This document shows positions 11,075 to 24,000 of a stretch of 64,000 bases of DNA, one piece after another (position 1 is the first letter of the stretch; every line of letters starts with the position of its first letter). Under the pieces are notes generated by a model. That model saw only the letters and a list, made by a program, of their open reading frames with translations. It ran no database searches and was not told the DNA's origin. Position numbers and translations under genes: made by a program. This DNA comes from Pocillopora verrucosa (taxonomy: Eukaryota > Cnidaria > Anthozoa > Scleractinia > Pocilloporidae): assembly GCF_036669915.1 (NCBI RefSeq), contig NC_089316.1:22287997-22351996 (forward strand), given 5' to 3'.

Positions 11075-11290
11075 TATTGACATTGCTGATCCAAGCAGTA
11101 CACAGGACGCGTGTCATAGGCGCTCACCGTGGAGTCTCTGTGGTTCAGTGGTTAGAGCATCAGAGCGGGGAATCCGAAGGCCTGAGGTTCGATTCCTCAT
11201 GGGGACTCAGAATTTTTTCTTCGTCCCGCGTTCGTGACAAGACGAAAAAAACATCTTTCTCTATCATTAATGATGTTACGCTGTTATGGA
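11075..11290 (+). mobile_element. tRNA-derived SINE, copy 1
   Basis: The 73-nt stretch 11134-11206 folds as a tRNA. The acceptor pairs GTCTCTG with TGGGGAC, the D stem pairs GTTC with GAGC, and the T stem pairs TGAGG with CCTCA around the loop TTCGATT. The anticodon arm (TCAGA/TCCGA) has a mismatch and an 8-nt loop, so it is not a working tRNA. The 3' part (CAGAATTTTTTCTTCGTC, then GTGACAAGACGAAAA) and the 5' leader (GACATTGCTGATCCAAGCAG) recur in the copies at 62.4-62.7 kb, so the unit is about 215 bp. TTACGCTATTG and TTACGCTGTTA flank it as a likely target duplication. Confidence 0.8.
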
Positions 11291-11831
11291 CCACAACCGG
11301 GTTTTGAGCGACAAACGCAACATTTCCCTAAGACCATCAAAATCAAGTGGACAAACCACAGTTTGATGTAATGCGTGACGTGATTGTGGAAAACTTTCCC
11401 CTTGTGATTTGACCTGTTTCACGGGTTCTACAAATCGAAACCAAAATTAGTTAGTGTAACTAGTTAGAATGGAAAGTTATTAAAATAGACTGAATAATTC
11501 TATATTTTAATGAGAATTTTTTTCGTTTTCAATCTTTACCTGATTGATGGAAAGCAAAGACTGGAGAAACATTATCCTTGACGTTCTAGTAGAAATAGAT
11601 ATACTTTCCGTTACAGTGCGTACTTAAGTATGTTTTTAATTCAAAACATGCGTATCACCATGCATACGAACTGACAGCTGGAAATGACCCGTCGGATGTT
11701 TCTTTTGACCTAAGGAAAATGCGCAAGCATTTAGTTTAATGTTTGGAGAGAGGTCGTTTTTGAACCTTTTCCGCGATAGTCGAACACCGCTAGATTCAAG
11801 TAGAGACAAACTAAGCTCGAGTGTTGGGACG
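11291..11831. other. Spacer, nothing recognised
   Basis: No supported gene or repeat. Confidence 0.4.
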
Positions 11832-11962
11832 ACATGGTACGGTGCGAGTTGTCCGAGGAATGGTTACACGTGAACTGCGAGAGATGTAAGACTGCCCCGA
11901 AAGGCGAGTGGCTCTGCATCGTCTGCAGACCGCCAGACTCTAGACGTCTTTGTAATTGTTAA
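11832..11962 (+). pseudogene. PHD-finger relic
   Basis: Reading on + gives ECWDDMVRCELSEEWLHVNC, then ERCKTAPKGEWLCIVCR, ending in CNC and a TAA at about 11960. The order C-x6-C, W-x-H-x2-C, P-x-G-x-W-x-C-x2-C matches the second half of a PHD zinc finger (family knowledge). The first Cys pair is missing and TAG closes the frame a few codons upstream. PHD fingers bind histone tails and are also found at the ends of cnidarian transposon proteins. This looks like a dead 3' exon or a transposon tail. Confidence 0.55.
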
Positions 11963-12005
11963 GGTGTTATTTCGGATCCCTCAACAGTTAATAATCGTTA
12001 AAATT

Positions 12006-12395
12006 AGAAAATAAGCTTGAGTTCGATGTAATAGTCTCCACTTTTGTTAAAACGTAGACATTAATGTTGATTTGCATCCGAAAATAAGCTGAGAGTTCCA
12101 ATAGTTCAGAATGGAAACATTTTTACTTATCTTAGGCTTTACGAACGACTTGTAGCAGGAGTAGTTACTTCGTTCTTGTTCAGAAACTGTTTAATGTTAT
12201 TTAAGCAGAAAATCAGCTAAGTTAATTTTTGTGATTGGACGCAATAGTCTCTACTATTGTTATGACGTTTCGTACCAATGTTGATTCGCATCAGAAGAAG
12301 CAAAGATTTACTGTAACAATTTCAATAATTCGAATGCAGTAGTTTGTTCGCATCTAATTCTTACGTATACTGTACGACTCGCTCTAATAAATGCG
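12006..12395. repeat. Two diverged tandem units of about 200 bp after the PHD relic
   Basis: AGAAAATAAGCTTGAGTTCG with ATAGTCTCCACTTTTGTTAA, and TTGATTTGCATCCGAAAATA, recur as AGAAAATCAGCTAAGTT, ATAGTCTCTACTATTGTTAT and TTGATTCGCATCAGAAGAAG about 205-217 bp later. AATAAA occurs at about 12388, so this may be the old 3' untranslated region of the PHD gene. Confidence 0.5.
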
Positions 12396-15300
12396 GCAGA
12401 ATTGGAATGAAATGGCTGTTTTCTTTAACTTTATTGAAGAATATTGTGTTGTGATTGAAAAGAACATCGACAAAAAGCTTGCAAATAGAATTAGTCACCA
12501 AATATGATACAAACGATGCTTAAGAGGAAAGTTTGGTAGGGGGGGGTCCAAATCCGCTGTGACACCGGGTCTTATGACAGACCAATTTTTCTTTTGGCTC
12601 AAAAAAATCGGCTGGAAAATCAAATTGCTTCAGACCGGAAATGAAAATAAATTGAGCTCATACGGTTGTATTTCAACAAGTGAAATGCAAGTGTCCATCA
12701 CACAGAGGAAATTTGAGCAGTGATATTGTGTTCAGTCACGACACTTGCCATACGGCCGAACAAGGTAACAGTGACTCTAAGGTTTCCTTTGTTCGGCGCC
12801 CACAGCAGGCCAAATTGGGGGTGTTTTGCCCAGGTCCTGAAGGAAGGAATACTGCTCACTTCTCGGCATTTAATGGCCGTAAGCTGTAGCTTCGAACCGC
12901 ATGCGATGAAAACGTTAGTGTGAATGATGAAACTTCGCGCTCTTTTCCACGTTCGTGACTTTGCCGTCAATATTGAAAGTCATTCCTTTCAACTGTTGAC
13001 AGCTTTGGCGGCGGGCTCCTTTGGTTTTTCGATATTTGGGAAAATAGGTCAGCCCCATCCAAGCACACCGGCGTCTCTGATGTTTTTTCCCGGTTTTGGA
13101 ATTTTTGAACAATCACAAATGAGAGGTCGCATTAGAAAACTGATGTGTTGACAGATTTTAGTCCATAGAGTAATCAATTTTCTGCCAAATTGTTTGTAAT
13201 GCGACCCAGCCCTTAATCGCGTGACATTTGAGAGGCCTGAAATATTTTCCGCAAAATTAAGGAGTGTCCTAGCGGTTAGATTGTCCACAGTCTGTCTTTG
13301 GTTTTTTATTTGTTGGCAGCAGTTGTTGTTCATTTTGCTGAGAGGTAAGAATTATGTTTAATATAGATAAGAATTTCGCTCACTTGTAAAGTGTAGCCCC
13401 GCTAGACTTCTGCAACGCGAACAAAGATAATTCAGCCAAGAACTCACTCTCTCCGCTCGATCGAACTGAATTCATTTTCCCCTGAAGTGCTTCCGCGGTC
13501 ATTTCTGTCAATTCACTCAAACTTTTTGAGTATTCAAATGTTTTTGAACTCTTCAATATTCGCTGGTTTCTCTTTGTATTTTGAGTTTGTGGGTTTCTGA
13601 TCTATTGAAGTTTCATCTTAAGCGACGCTCGTCAAATGCAGAGCACGAAGACATAACGATTTTGATAAAGTAAAACAAAGACGCGTTCAGTCGGCCTTGT
13701 GCATGAGACGAGTTAAAGTTACACACTCTCAACAACAGGGAAAAGGAAAACAGTGACTGTCAAATAAGATGGCCTTAACGGAAGTTTTGATCGAAGATTC
13801 TCTCAGGAATGGAAAGAATAAAGGGACAAACTGTTTCTGATCGTCTTGAAGAAAATCAGCTCTGATCATTAATCCTTCTGTCTGGTAGTTGTTCAGTTTT
13901 CAGTTTTTCGCGTTAAGCAATGGAAGTGTTTGAACTGATGACAAAATACTCGCTTAATTCCATAGAGTGTACTTGATTTCATCTGACAGAAGTTAGAAAC
14001 GAACTCAAAATCTCTTGAATCTGTAAAGTAACCAAATTGATGCTTGATTGCTTTGATCTAAATGCAGGTATGTCAGGTATTTGATAAAATAAATTAAAGT
14101 TGCTCGCTGTCTGCTTCAGTGATTGACAAGAGGGTCCCGCATACTCTTTATGTGAAACACGACTGGGCGATTTTTTTTTCCTCGTGAATCGTGAATTGAA
14201 TTGGTTTTCCTTTTCTTGAATCGTGATTAAAGATAATAAGATCTTTTTAGGTCCACGTGAAGTAATTTTTTTTAAACGTGACCTGTGAATGAAGAACTGA
14301 ATTAAACGTGATTCGCGAACTATTTTGTTTTGCGCGATGAATTCCCAGCTTTTTGATGGTTTTGAAAATGTATTATTCTCGAACAGTAGTGGTTAAGTTT
14401 TGACCAGGGTTGTGTCAGGACATGAACTTGACATGGATTAATAGGAGTCATAAAACAGACCTCTAATAGTCCTTGAACAAATAATATGAGACATTCTGTC
14501 ATCATTTGTCACTTAGGACTGTTCAAGACTAGGAAAATTGAAAATTTAGTCAGGGAATTTGGTCTCTTACTTTCATGTGAAATGTCTCAAATGCGTGAAG
14601 GTGAAAAAACTTTGATATTATTCGTGATGTGTGAAAAGGCCAAATATTTTTATGTGATTGAGTTTTACAAAGGGGTAAGTCCGAACCTCTGACAATGAAA
14701 AGATACAAGTCAAATTCTTAGAGACCTTTAAACTCAGTTCTTTGTGATTCATTAACAATCTTTCTCATTAATATATTTAAGTACCACATCATACTTGTAA
14801 TGTGCATTTCAAGCCAAAAAATTTCAATTCCAGTATTAAATGGCCAGTTGTCTCTTGGTTGTAAAAAGAACAAAAACTTTCCTGTACATATTCAATAATT
14901 TTGATCATTATCCAGAAGATTTACAATGAAAAAGCTGATTGGTGAAAAGTATTCAATCAATATACAATAGTGTGTGAAGTTGACATGATAAAATGCAATA
15001 TCTGAGGCTTATACTGCATTTATCTTCTCGAGATCAATGTCTGCCTAGTTTCCAAGACCTTAAAGTTTAGTGTTCTCAAACTTTTGAAAACCAAGAGAGA
15101 TGCTCAAAATAGCTGAATGCCTCTAAAAAATTTATAATAAAACAATTATTTAATTCAGTTTTTGATATCATGCTCAACCTCATTCAATAATCACCTATTA
15201 CTCTGGAGTCAAGACCATGGATAGACCATAGTCACCCACGTTTCTGCTATGGTTGTTCACAGGACTTCCTGTTGTCCAATTCTGTTTGTAATAATACTCT

Positions 15301-15902
15301 TGATTAACGAATCAGACAACTGTTATCAATTAATCACAATATAATAAAATCTGAGAAAGAAACTATAGACATCCATTATACATTTTCATAAAAAACAATA
15401 ACAACAACAACTAACTCGGCAAAATGCAGGACAACAGTGTGCACACATCACACATTCTGTCCCCTTCCACAGGCATGACATGATAATTGTCCCTTTAATG
15501 GTCCTATAACACAGTCCAATGACAAGCATGACACATACACTGTACTATAGGTGCTCAAATTGGGCTGGAGATAACCAATCATGTTGAAGAATTTTGTTAT
15601 AGTTTTGATTAACAGATGAAAGTTATATTTTCAGATGAAAGTTTTTCCTCCTCAACATTTTTTAATTCTGATATTTGCAAATTATTGAGCCCTGAAAAGG
15701 AAGTAAGGATTTTTTTATTGCACTGAGACAGGGTAGCCTATATTAAAGATCCATGGTTTTCAAAATGGTTGATTTTTTTTTTGCAAGTCAACCCTGAGGT
15801 TTTTTTAACCATTACTTGTTTGTTTGAAAAAGCAACAAATGCATTCAGTACATATTTGGGGACATGAATTATTTTGTTCTTAGGTAAACACTCTCATTCC
15901 CT
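12396..15902. other. Long spacer, no supported gene
   Basis: Three overlapping minus-strand open frames at 12698-13333 and their plus-strand shadows are somewhat GC-richer than the surroundings but match nothing I know. At about 14170-14330 the short motif CGTGAATCGTGAATT recurs in broken form (TCTTGAATCGTGATTA, AAACGTGACCTGTGAATG). The rest is AT-rich with no visible structure. Confidence 0.35.
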
Positions 15903-16119
15903 TGACCCTTTCACTCCCAAGATCTCTTTAGTAATTCTCCCTACTGTTTGCCATACCATTCTTATGATGTAAGTTTGGAGAATTTGGTATTGGATCATCT
16001 AATAATCCTCTAACTGATATTTTCCTTTGTTCATATCACTTACAATATCTGCTTGATGTTGTGTTAATATTTTGTAAGGAGAATTCCTGTAGTGGTCACT
16101 CATGCAAGGTGAAGGGTTG
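15903..16119. mobile_element. MITE with CCCTTTAACTC termini, copy 2
   Basis: It starts GACCCTTTCACTCCCA and ends GTCACTCATGCAAGGTGAAGG. It shares the internal blocks TAATTCTCCCTACTGT, GGAGAATTTGGTATTGGATC and TTTTGTAAGGAGAATTCCTG with copy 1 at 1455-1663. Confidence 0.75.
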
Positions 16120-17431
16120 AATAAATATGTTATACATGAGTTTTGATGTTGGTTTATGATTGCAGTTGTAAAATTTTTAACTTGAATTCATTTTGCTGAA
16201 AATTAAATATTCAAGAAGCCAGACACAATTTTTAAAGTTTTGGAGACAATCCCTGATAGATTTGTTGATTAATGAAGGATCTTAATTGATTTTACAGTCA
16301 ACTCTCTGCTAACAGACACTCTCGTTGGTGGCCAGTTCTTATTATGGACACTTTTTTCAATTCCTCATTTTTCTGCTTAGTACCAATTGAGTTCTTTATC
16401 ATTATCCTTAGTTAATTGATATAAACTTTTTCTTTTCACATTCCCTTCTTAGTTAAGCTTTTATTGATAAACATGAATAAGAAATTAAAACCAGTTTTCT
16501 CTACTCTTTGTTATTTTTTTATTTCATCAACAACATTCAACACATAACATAATGAGTACAGCAACTATGGGTGATTTGGATGATATTTCATGAAAAACAT
16601 GTCTTCAATTGAAAATTGTAATCTTAAAACCAACATGCTGCTAGACAAACTCTGTAAAAAAAAACCAAACAAAACAAAGAGCTCTCATTCTGATTATTTT
16701 TGTATCAAAACAGTGAATATGTCAGTGAGAAGAACTTATCCAATCAGTCTTTATTAAATAACTAAGACCATATTCTGATGAATTCACTCTGTTAATTACA
16801 AGTAAGAATAGCTTACAGAGGATAAAATCAAACAACAGGTCTGAAAATTAGCAACTTGTTCTGAATATCTACAGCTTAGAAATCATTCATGCTTTGGTTT
16901 ATTTACAACTGTCTTAGGTTATCACATGAAAACAAAACCAACCATAGATTTGCACTAATTATTTCTTTCCTGTTGGATATTAATTTTGAAATGGAAGTAG
17001 TAATTCGTATGTTTTTGGAAAAACAGCTTGGAAAACTCAGTGTATTTAAATTCAAATATCTTTCTTGTTCATAATTGCCTTTTCGTTAACATACATAACT
17101 CAAGCAATTGTTTATGAACACAAAAATTATACAATTAGATTTAAGTTGAAATGTTTCTGATGAAAATAAATAACTCAAGACCCTTCACGCATAAGCATCC
17201 GGTCCTTTACTCAAAATGTTTAAAAGAACACTGAAGGGTGGATGCCTTCCAAAGATAATGTACTACGGGGAATAAATCATTACCTTCGTTCAGTAGATGT
17301 TAAATTATAAACCTCATTTTTGCCAATTTTTCGTTCGATTGTTATTATAAATGCCACAAGAAAGTTAGTTCAAGTTACTCACCTTTAATGACAGCTTGTT
17401 TTTTTCGTTCTGACAGTTACATTACTGAGAC
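16120..17431. other. Spacer and presumed promoter region of the ROCO gene
   Basis: AT-rich, with no domain-bearing frame. The last 60 bases include a TTTTTTCGTTCTGACAG tract that resembles a 3' splice site, so a non-coding first exon further left is possible. No TATA box can be assigned. Confidence 0.4.
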
Positions 17432-18083
17432 ATGGATTCCCATATTTCTAAAGAAAAGCTGAGAAGTAAGATTGTAACAACTTTTTCCGGAAGAAAAAAC
17501 TTAGATCTGTCAAAGTGGGATTTGCTTGAATTGCCTAAAGCGGTGCTGGAATTAACTGAGTTGGAAGAACTTGACCTGTCATGGAATAAACTTAGAACGA
17601 TACCTGAAAATGTTGGAAAACTAAATAATATTACGGTACTTAGTGTAAGCGGAAACAAGCTGTCCACATTCCCTGCAAGTTTGACACAGCTGAAGAAACT
17701 CCAATTGCTGTTCATCTCAGATAACAAACTAACCACCATCTCTGATGCTATTGGTGAGATGGTGGCACTGCAGCTACTGGATCTGAGTTACAACCAGTTG
17801 ACTGTGTTGAGTCCAGCTATAAAACAGCTGAAGAAACTCAAATGGCTGTTCATCTCACATAACAAACTAGCCACCATCCCTGATGCTATTGGTGAGATGG
17901 TGGCACTGTGGGAACTGGATCTGAGTTACAACCAGTTGACTGTGTTGAGTCCAGCTATAAAACAGCTGAAGAAACTCAAATCGTTGTTTGTAAATGGGAA
18001 TCCTTTTACAGTTGAAGAAATGAGAAGTGTTGCGGAGCTAGAAGATAGAGGAATAATTGACCGAGTATATTCAGATCTCCAAG
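17432..18083 (+). CDS. ROCO gene exon 1: leucine-rich repeats
   Basis: Codes residues 1-217 and ends at CCAAG|GTGAGT (phase 1). It holds seven to eight 23-residue LRRs of the pattern LxxLDLSxNxLxxIPxxIGxL. Two of them together form a 46-residue unit (138 bp) that is repeated in tandem at 17687-17824 and 17825-17962 with nine base differences. The partner of the repeats is unknown; LRRs usually bind ligand or fold back on the switch. Confidence 0.9.
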
Positions 18084-21000
18084 GTGAGTAAAGGAAATTT
18101 CTGTTCACATTATTGTTGTGACGTGTGCATTTACTAAATTGGTTCTAATGATTGACTTGCAGGTGGTTATTCTGCTTGTTACTGATTATTACAGGTAGCT
18201 GGCGATAGTTAAACTGTAAATACTGTCACAGTTTTTGTGTGATTTAACAAAGTTGGCATCACTTGAGAAATACATGACATTTGTAATGGAAGTTTTTGTT
18301 CCAATATTGAAAAGCTTTATTTTAACAATTTGGCTGACATTGAAATTTAAGTTCATCAATAAGGAAATATGATTTGATGTGGAACCAAGAGAGTAAATGT
18401 TGTTACAAATCATTCTACGCAGTTAGGAATTACTGTTTTGAGTTTTCTTTCTATTGGAATGGAATTACGAAATGATAAAATGTATCCCAAGTTAATTCAC
18501 TGTTAGGAATTTTTTTTTTAATTTTTCCTTTCCATTTGGTTAATTTGAAGTGTTTAAAAATTTAGTAACTTGTGGCTTATCAAACACAATTCATAAACTA
18601 ATGTGATTAAATTTTGTGAATTAAGTTATAGGCATAGCTTGAATTTGTTATTAGCATGACTGAATCCTGATTATTATTTCCATAGAATTTACACTGCAGG
18701 TGTTTTTTGTGTAATTATTTTTAAACTTACAGTTGTTACCCTTTGGAAATATGTGCTTTTTTTTTTCGTACACAATCAATTAATTGGTTATTGACTCCTC
18801 ACTACTCGGCAGAATTGATTTAAGTCCTTGCCTCTCTCTTGTGTGATCAGTCACAAGTGGTTCTAATTCTTATTGTTCTGAAACATTGAGTCAGTTTAGA
18901 TTTGGTGTGCATGTTCTCAAACTCATCACATTTTATGCCAGAAGAATTATTATGTGTAACTTTTATGTAATAGTGGAATAAATGCATTAAGATCAGAAAA
19001 AAATAAACAATTTTGATAGTTAAGTTTATATATACCAGCCTTTAACTCCAACATTATTCATGTTAGGCATTTATAGTTGTTGATTTGTCAACCTTTACCT
19101 TTAGTTTGCTTTCTTTTTCAATTAATTTTTAGAAATTTATCAATGCGCAAACTACCTTTTTCTTTGTGTTGTTAAAACTCTTTCTTATTAGGCCCAATGA
19201 GAGAGAGACTTAAAGCACAGCTGGCTTATGAAAGGGCTTTGCAAGATGGATATGTCATGGTTTACCGTGGCAGAATATTACTCATTGGTCAGGATCGAGC
19301 AGGTAAAACCAGTTTAAAGAAGAGTCTGCTAGGCCTTCCATTTGACTCTGAAGAACAGAGCACTGAGGGGATTGAAGTGGATCCTTCAAAGTGTGAAATT
19401 GATGTTGACCAAGCTGCAAGGAACTGGCAGTCCATTGGTGAGAATAAACCAGGACTATTGGAATGTTCTAAAGATGTGGCAAAGATTGTTGCAGAGAAAC
19501 TTTTTACTCAAGAAGATCATCATGCTAGAAAAATGTCTATGCAGCAAGAAAAGGTGAGACAAAAAGACTCAGATAAAAGTTCAAAAGAAGATTTTGAAAA
19601 AGATTCAGCCCACATATCACCTGCAGATTTTGAAAAGGGATCTTTAGGTAGTTACAAACATGGCAAAAAAAAGGTAATATCAGAATTTTAAAAATGTTCT
19701 TCACACACATGTTTAAGGCAGCTTTTTATGACAGTATAGTTTTAAATATTTAATGTCAAATGAAGATTATGTGAGCCTTAAAGTGAAGCAAAAATTAAAA
19801 TTGTTCAATTTTTTTAACTGATTTTTTTTTACTTTGCAGTGGTCTTAGCCAAAAAACAGGGAACTGCTTGAAGACTAAACAATAATTTCCCTCCCAGTAC
19901 ATGTACTCTCATTTTATCTAATTTACATCAAACTTTGACACAGTTATTTGAGATGTGTAATGAGTTTGCTGGTGAGACTGAATCAGTGTGGTACTGAGAG
20001 TAAATAATTTCCCCTTATTTGATACTTTACTTAGGTTGAGGATAAAGAAGATTACCCATCAATAGATGCTATGGACAACATGCCAGAGGTAATTATTGAT
20101 GTTGCTCAACCCCCTGATACTGAGAAGCATGTTCATCAGTGGTTGGAGTATCTCAAAGGCAAAGACATCAAAAGTGGTTTATTCCAAGAAGAATCCTATT
20201 ACACTATGGATTTATGGGACTTTGCAGGGCAGCACCTGTACTATGCCAGCCATCCTATCTTCTTATCACAGCGAGCACTGTACATATTGGTGCACAATCT
20301 CAGCAAGCCTTTGGATGCTACAGCTGAGCCCTGCATGAGACAAGGTAGTAATGATGTGAAATTGGAAAACCCTAACAATGAAACAAACATGGAGAATTTG
20401 CTGTCATGGCTGGCTACAGTACACAGTGTTGCCCTGGCAACTGATGACCCAGATGATGATACACAACATAGGCTTCCCTACCTCCGCCCCCCGGTGTTTA
20501 TTGTTGGAACACATGCTGACAAACCAGTTGAAGACATAGCAATAATAAAGAAACAAATACAGGAGAGAATTTCTGGTATGAAATATGAGAAGCATGTGGT
20601 CAGACCCTTATTCTGCATTGACAACACTCAGAGACCAAACTTCATCAAGAAATTTATCCAGAAGTTTCAAAAGCTGAGAGGAAAACATAAAACAGGTAAG
20701 ATATTTGATGTCATATTGTATCCTTGACAATAATTGATGGTTTAATAATTGGTTACTAGCTTGTCTTTGCATCAATTCTTCGAACACTTAATTTGTGACC
20801 ATTTTTTTGTTTAATCAAAGACCCATTTCTGACCCTCCATGGGAAAATGGACATTAATACTTTTCATTTAAACTGCAAAACCGTTTACCATCTGCTTAAA
20901 TCCATTTAAATGGTTCATGAAAGTGTTTAAACAATTTGCTAATCCATTTAAAAATAATTGCATCCGTCTAACCCTTTTGCTAAAACATTTAAGTGCTGTG

Positions 21001-24000
21001 CTAGTCCATTCAAGAAATTTTGCATCTGTTTAAGAAATTTTGCATCCGTTTAAAAAAATTTGCATTTGTTTAACACTGTAGCAAAAACTTTTAGACAGTT
21101 TCCTTCAGTTGTCTGTTTTAAAAAAAATCTATCTGATCAACATTCCAGAGAAACTTTAAACCGTTTGTTTGCCATTCTGTTATGAGCAGTTTGAAGTATC
21201 AATCCCACGTTTGGTTGATACTTGCCAGTTCTTGAAATGCAGAATGACCATATATTATTTTGGTTTTATCTTTTCCATGATCATAGAAAGTGAGTAATCG
21301 TCCCATTCTTGGACAAACAAGTTAAAATATCCGGTTGTAGAAACGTAGAGCATCAAGAGCCAAGGAAGCCATTCATTTGACTATGATACTGCCATCAATA
21401 TTGTTTGATCAGAACAGTGCACCTGATCTTTGTTTACATATTTGGAGAAGGAGAAGGAGCAGGAACTATTATGAAAAAGCTATTGTTTCTTAATGTCAGT
21501 TCATCTACCCTGTCTATTTAGCAGGCTTAAAAATTATCACAAATTCTCAGCAACTGGAAAGCTATTTTGTTGTGGTAAATTGATATCAATGTTTATAGAT
21601 TGATGTAGATTGTTGGAAAGCATTGAGCATGCAATAATTATTATTTGACTTACATTTACATGTCATCCAGCAGTTGTGTTGTGTGTCATAATTTTAAAAC
21701 GTTGGTAGACATGCAGAATGTTTAAGAGGGAGTGGTAATTAAGGGAAGGATACTGTCTTGGTTGAATGACTTCAGGCTTATAGTGCAAGCTTAAGTTAGA
21801 ATTGTTTAATTTTTTTATTAGCTGCAGTCTTCTTAGCTTTCAGTTACTTTATGTACCAGCATCACCATACTAGGCCATATACATTTTTGCTGACATATCC
21901 ATTAATTTCAGAGTTTGAAATAAGGAACAGAAGATGATTTGGGGAGTTGAAGAGTTTATCATCTTAGCTATGTTGTCAGCAATGAAATATCAGTAATCAC
22001 AAATGTAGGATACAAACTATTCTCATTGTAAACACATGTTTCTGTGTTACATTATGTTTTGCATTCATTTTCTAAACATATCCAGCAGAGGAAGAAGGAA
22101 AAGCAGATGGAATAAAAGAATTGCAGAACAAAATCCTGGAGGTGTTGAGGCAGGAGCCTTATATGGGAGAGAAAATACCTGTCAGGTAAATGAAAGTAAC
22201 GTTTTATTTGGCAAACCTCAATTTGTGGACTTTGGGATTAATGTTATTCATGTATTCAAGTGGTTATGAAAAGTTTTTTGAAGAGCAGTCAGTGTTTTCA
22301 TTATTAATGTATATGAACACAAAAATATTGTACCTACCCTAGTTTGAAGTTCATCAAAAATAATTCTTAAAACATAAGACTGTACGAATACACAGCAGTC
22401 ATATAAGTGCAAACAAATAAAACTCTTATTCATGACATCATGACAATATTGTGTTTTTTAGAAAGGTGTGAATGTCTAATGGATATTTGAGAAGGCACAG
22501 CTCTTTGAATTGAGATTGTTTATGTGAAAAATAGAACGATGTTTGAACTCTCGTTAACAGGGCGTGAAATTGCGCCTAATACAGGCGCCAATGCGACTAA
22601 ATTTTTCACTTTGACGACCAAATCCTGAAAGTTAGTCGCCAAGTTGGCGACTAGAACGTTTCATCATAACCTTACCAAGAGATATCGTGAATTAAAAAGA
22701 TTTGCAAAGATAAATCCGCGGCAAACTTCCTCGTTAAGTTTGTTTCCAAAACGTAGCACATGCATCTCGATCGATTACTAGACGCCATCTTGGATTTAGA
22801 TGAGCCTGAACGTTGTATATCACCATCCTAGTGTCTACTTTGTAGCACGTTAAAGATCTTTTCCCTAACTCAATTTTGGAGGGTCTATCTAGAACGCGGA
22901 CAGCGTAAAGAAAGATTTTGTTTGTCTTTGAAAATGGCGACCAACTTGGAGAATTGGCTACCACTTTGAAGAATTTAGGAGCCAAGTGGCTATCAGAAAA
23001 AAAAGTTAATTTCACGCCCTGTCGTAATGTGTGGAGAAAGCTAGACCAAGGAAATAGATGAGTTAACACTGGAAGACTACAAATAAGCACATGTCTGACT
23101 GAAGTTAACATCCAATTTTTAAACCCAAAAACATTTTAATTATTCTGTTGCCTTCTAGATGGTTTTTGTTTGAAAAGGTGATTGAAGCTTTGGTGGCTAA
23201 ACAGATTTATCACAGAAATCTGCAACAACTTGAGCACTATGCAAAGAAAGATTGTTTCATGAAAGATGCAAAAGAGTTTGAGTCCATGATCAGTTTTTAC
23301 CATGGCCTGGGGATGATAATCAAGCACCGCAGTACAGTTGTACTAAAGGCTCAGTGGTTGATTGATCTGTTCAAACAGCTGATAACCATTCCACCTTTCA
23401 ATAAACAGGTAGGAAAGAAATTTCATTTTTGAAAGGACCTAACTTAGAAAATGTTCTATAATTTAGACCAACAGAAAATGAGAGTGATATTTTTTAAATA
23501 AATCAGCAACTAATGCAACAGCTGTAATTCTTTGATCATTACAATTGTTGGACCTCAAATTATTTCATGTACCTTTTGCAGCTTTTCAGGTCATAAACTG
23601 ATTTAGCCTTTTTACTTTACAAGAGACTTGCATTAACTTGCCATCACTAACAATAATTGTAGTCACACAAGTGAACAGTTCTTTTTACTTGCGCTAAATG
23701 GCTTCTGCGGTGGTGAATAACAACTAATAATCACCTCTGAGGAGCCTAAGATACAAAATTGCACATCAAGAGTGTAATCTCCGACCATTGGGATACATTG
23801 ATTTTCTAGTTCTTTTACATACATGTTGGAAACATTCAAAAGGAACATTTAGTGGACTTCTCTTATCTGGAATTCCTGTTATTTATATATTTTGTAGAAT
23901 GCTCGATATGCTAATTTCTGGCGGGAGCTTGAAGGAAGTGGCATCCTTAGCATGGAACATGTTGATTACGTGTTCTCCAGCTTTATTGGACCAGGAATCA

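Noticed and set aside
11134-11206. A functional tRNA gene
   Set aside because: The acceptor and T arm fold well, but the anticodon arm has a mismatch and an 8-nt loop, and the sequence is part of a multi-copy 215-bp unit.
12698-13333. Three overlapping minus-strand frames, possibly a gene with frameshifts
   Set aside because: No motif, no splice sites linking them, and similar open frames on the opposite strand.
22734-23111. 125-codon minus-strand open frame in ROCO intron 4
   Set aside because: It lies largely inside the CAGGGCGTGAAATT element and shows no domain or transposase motif.
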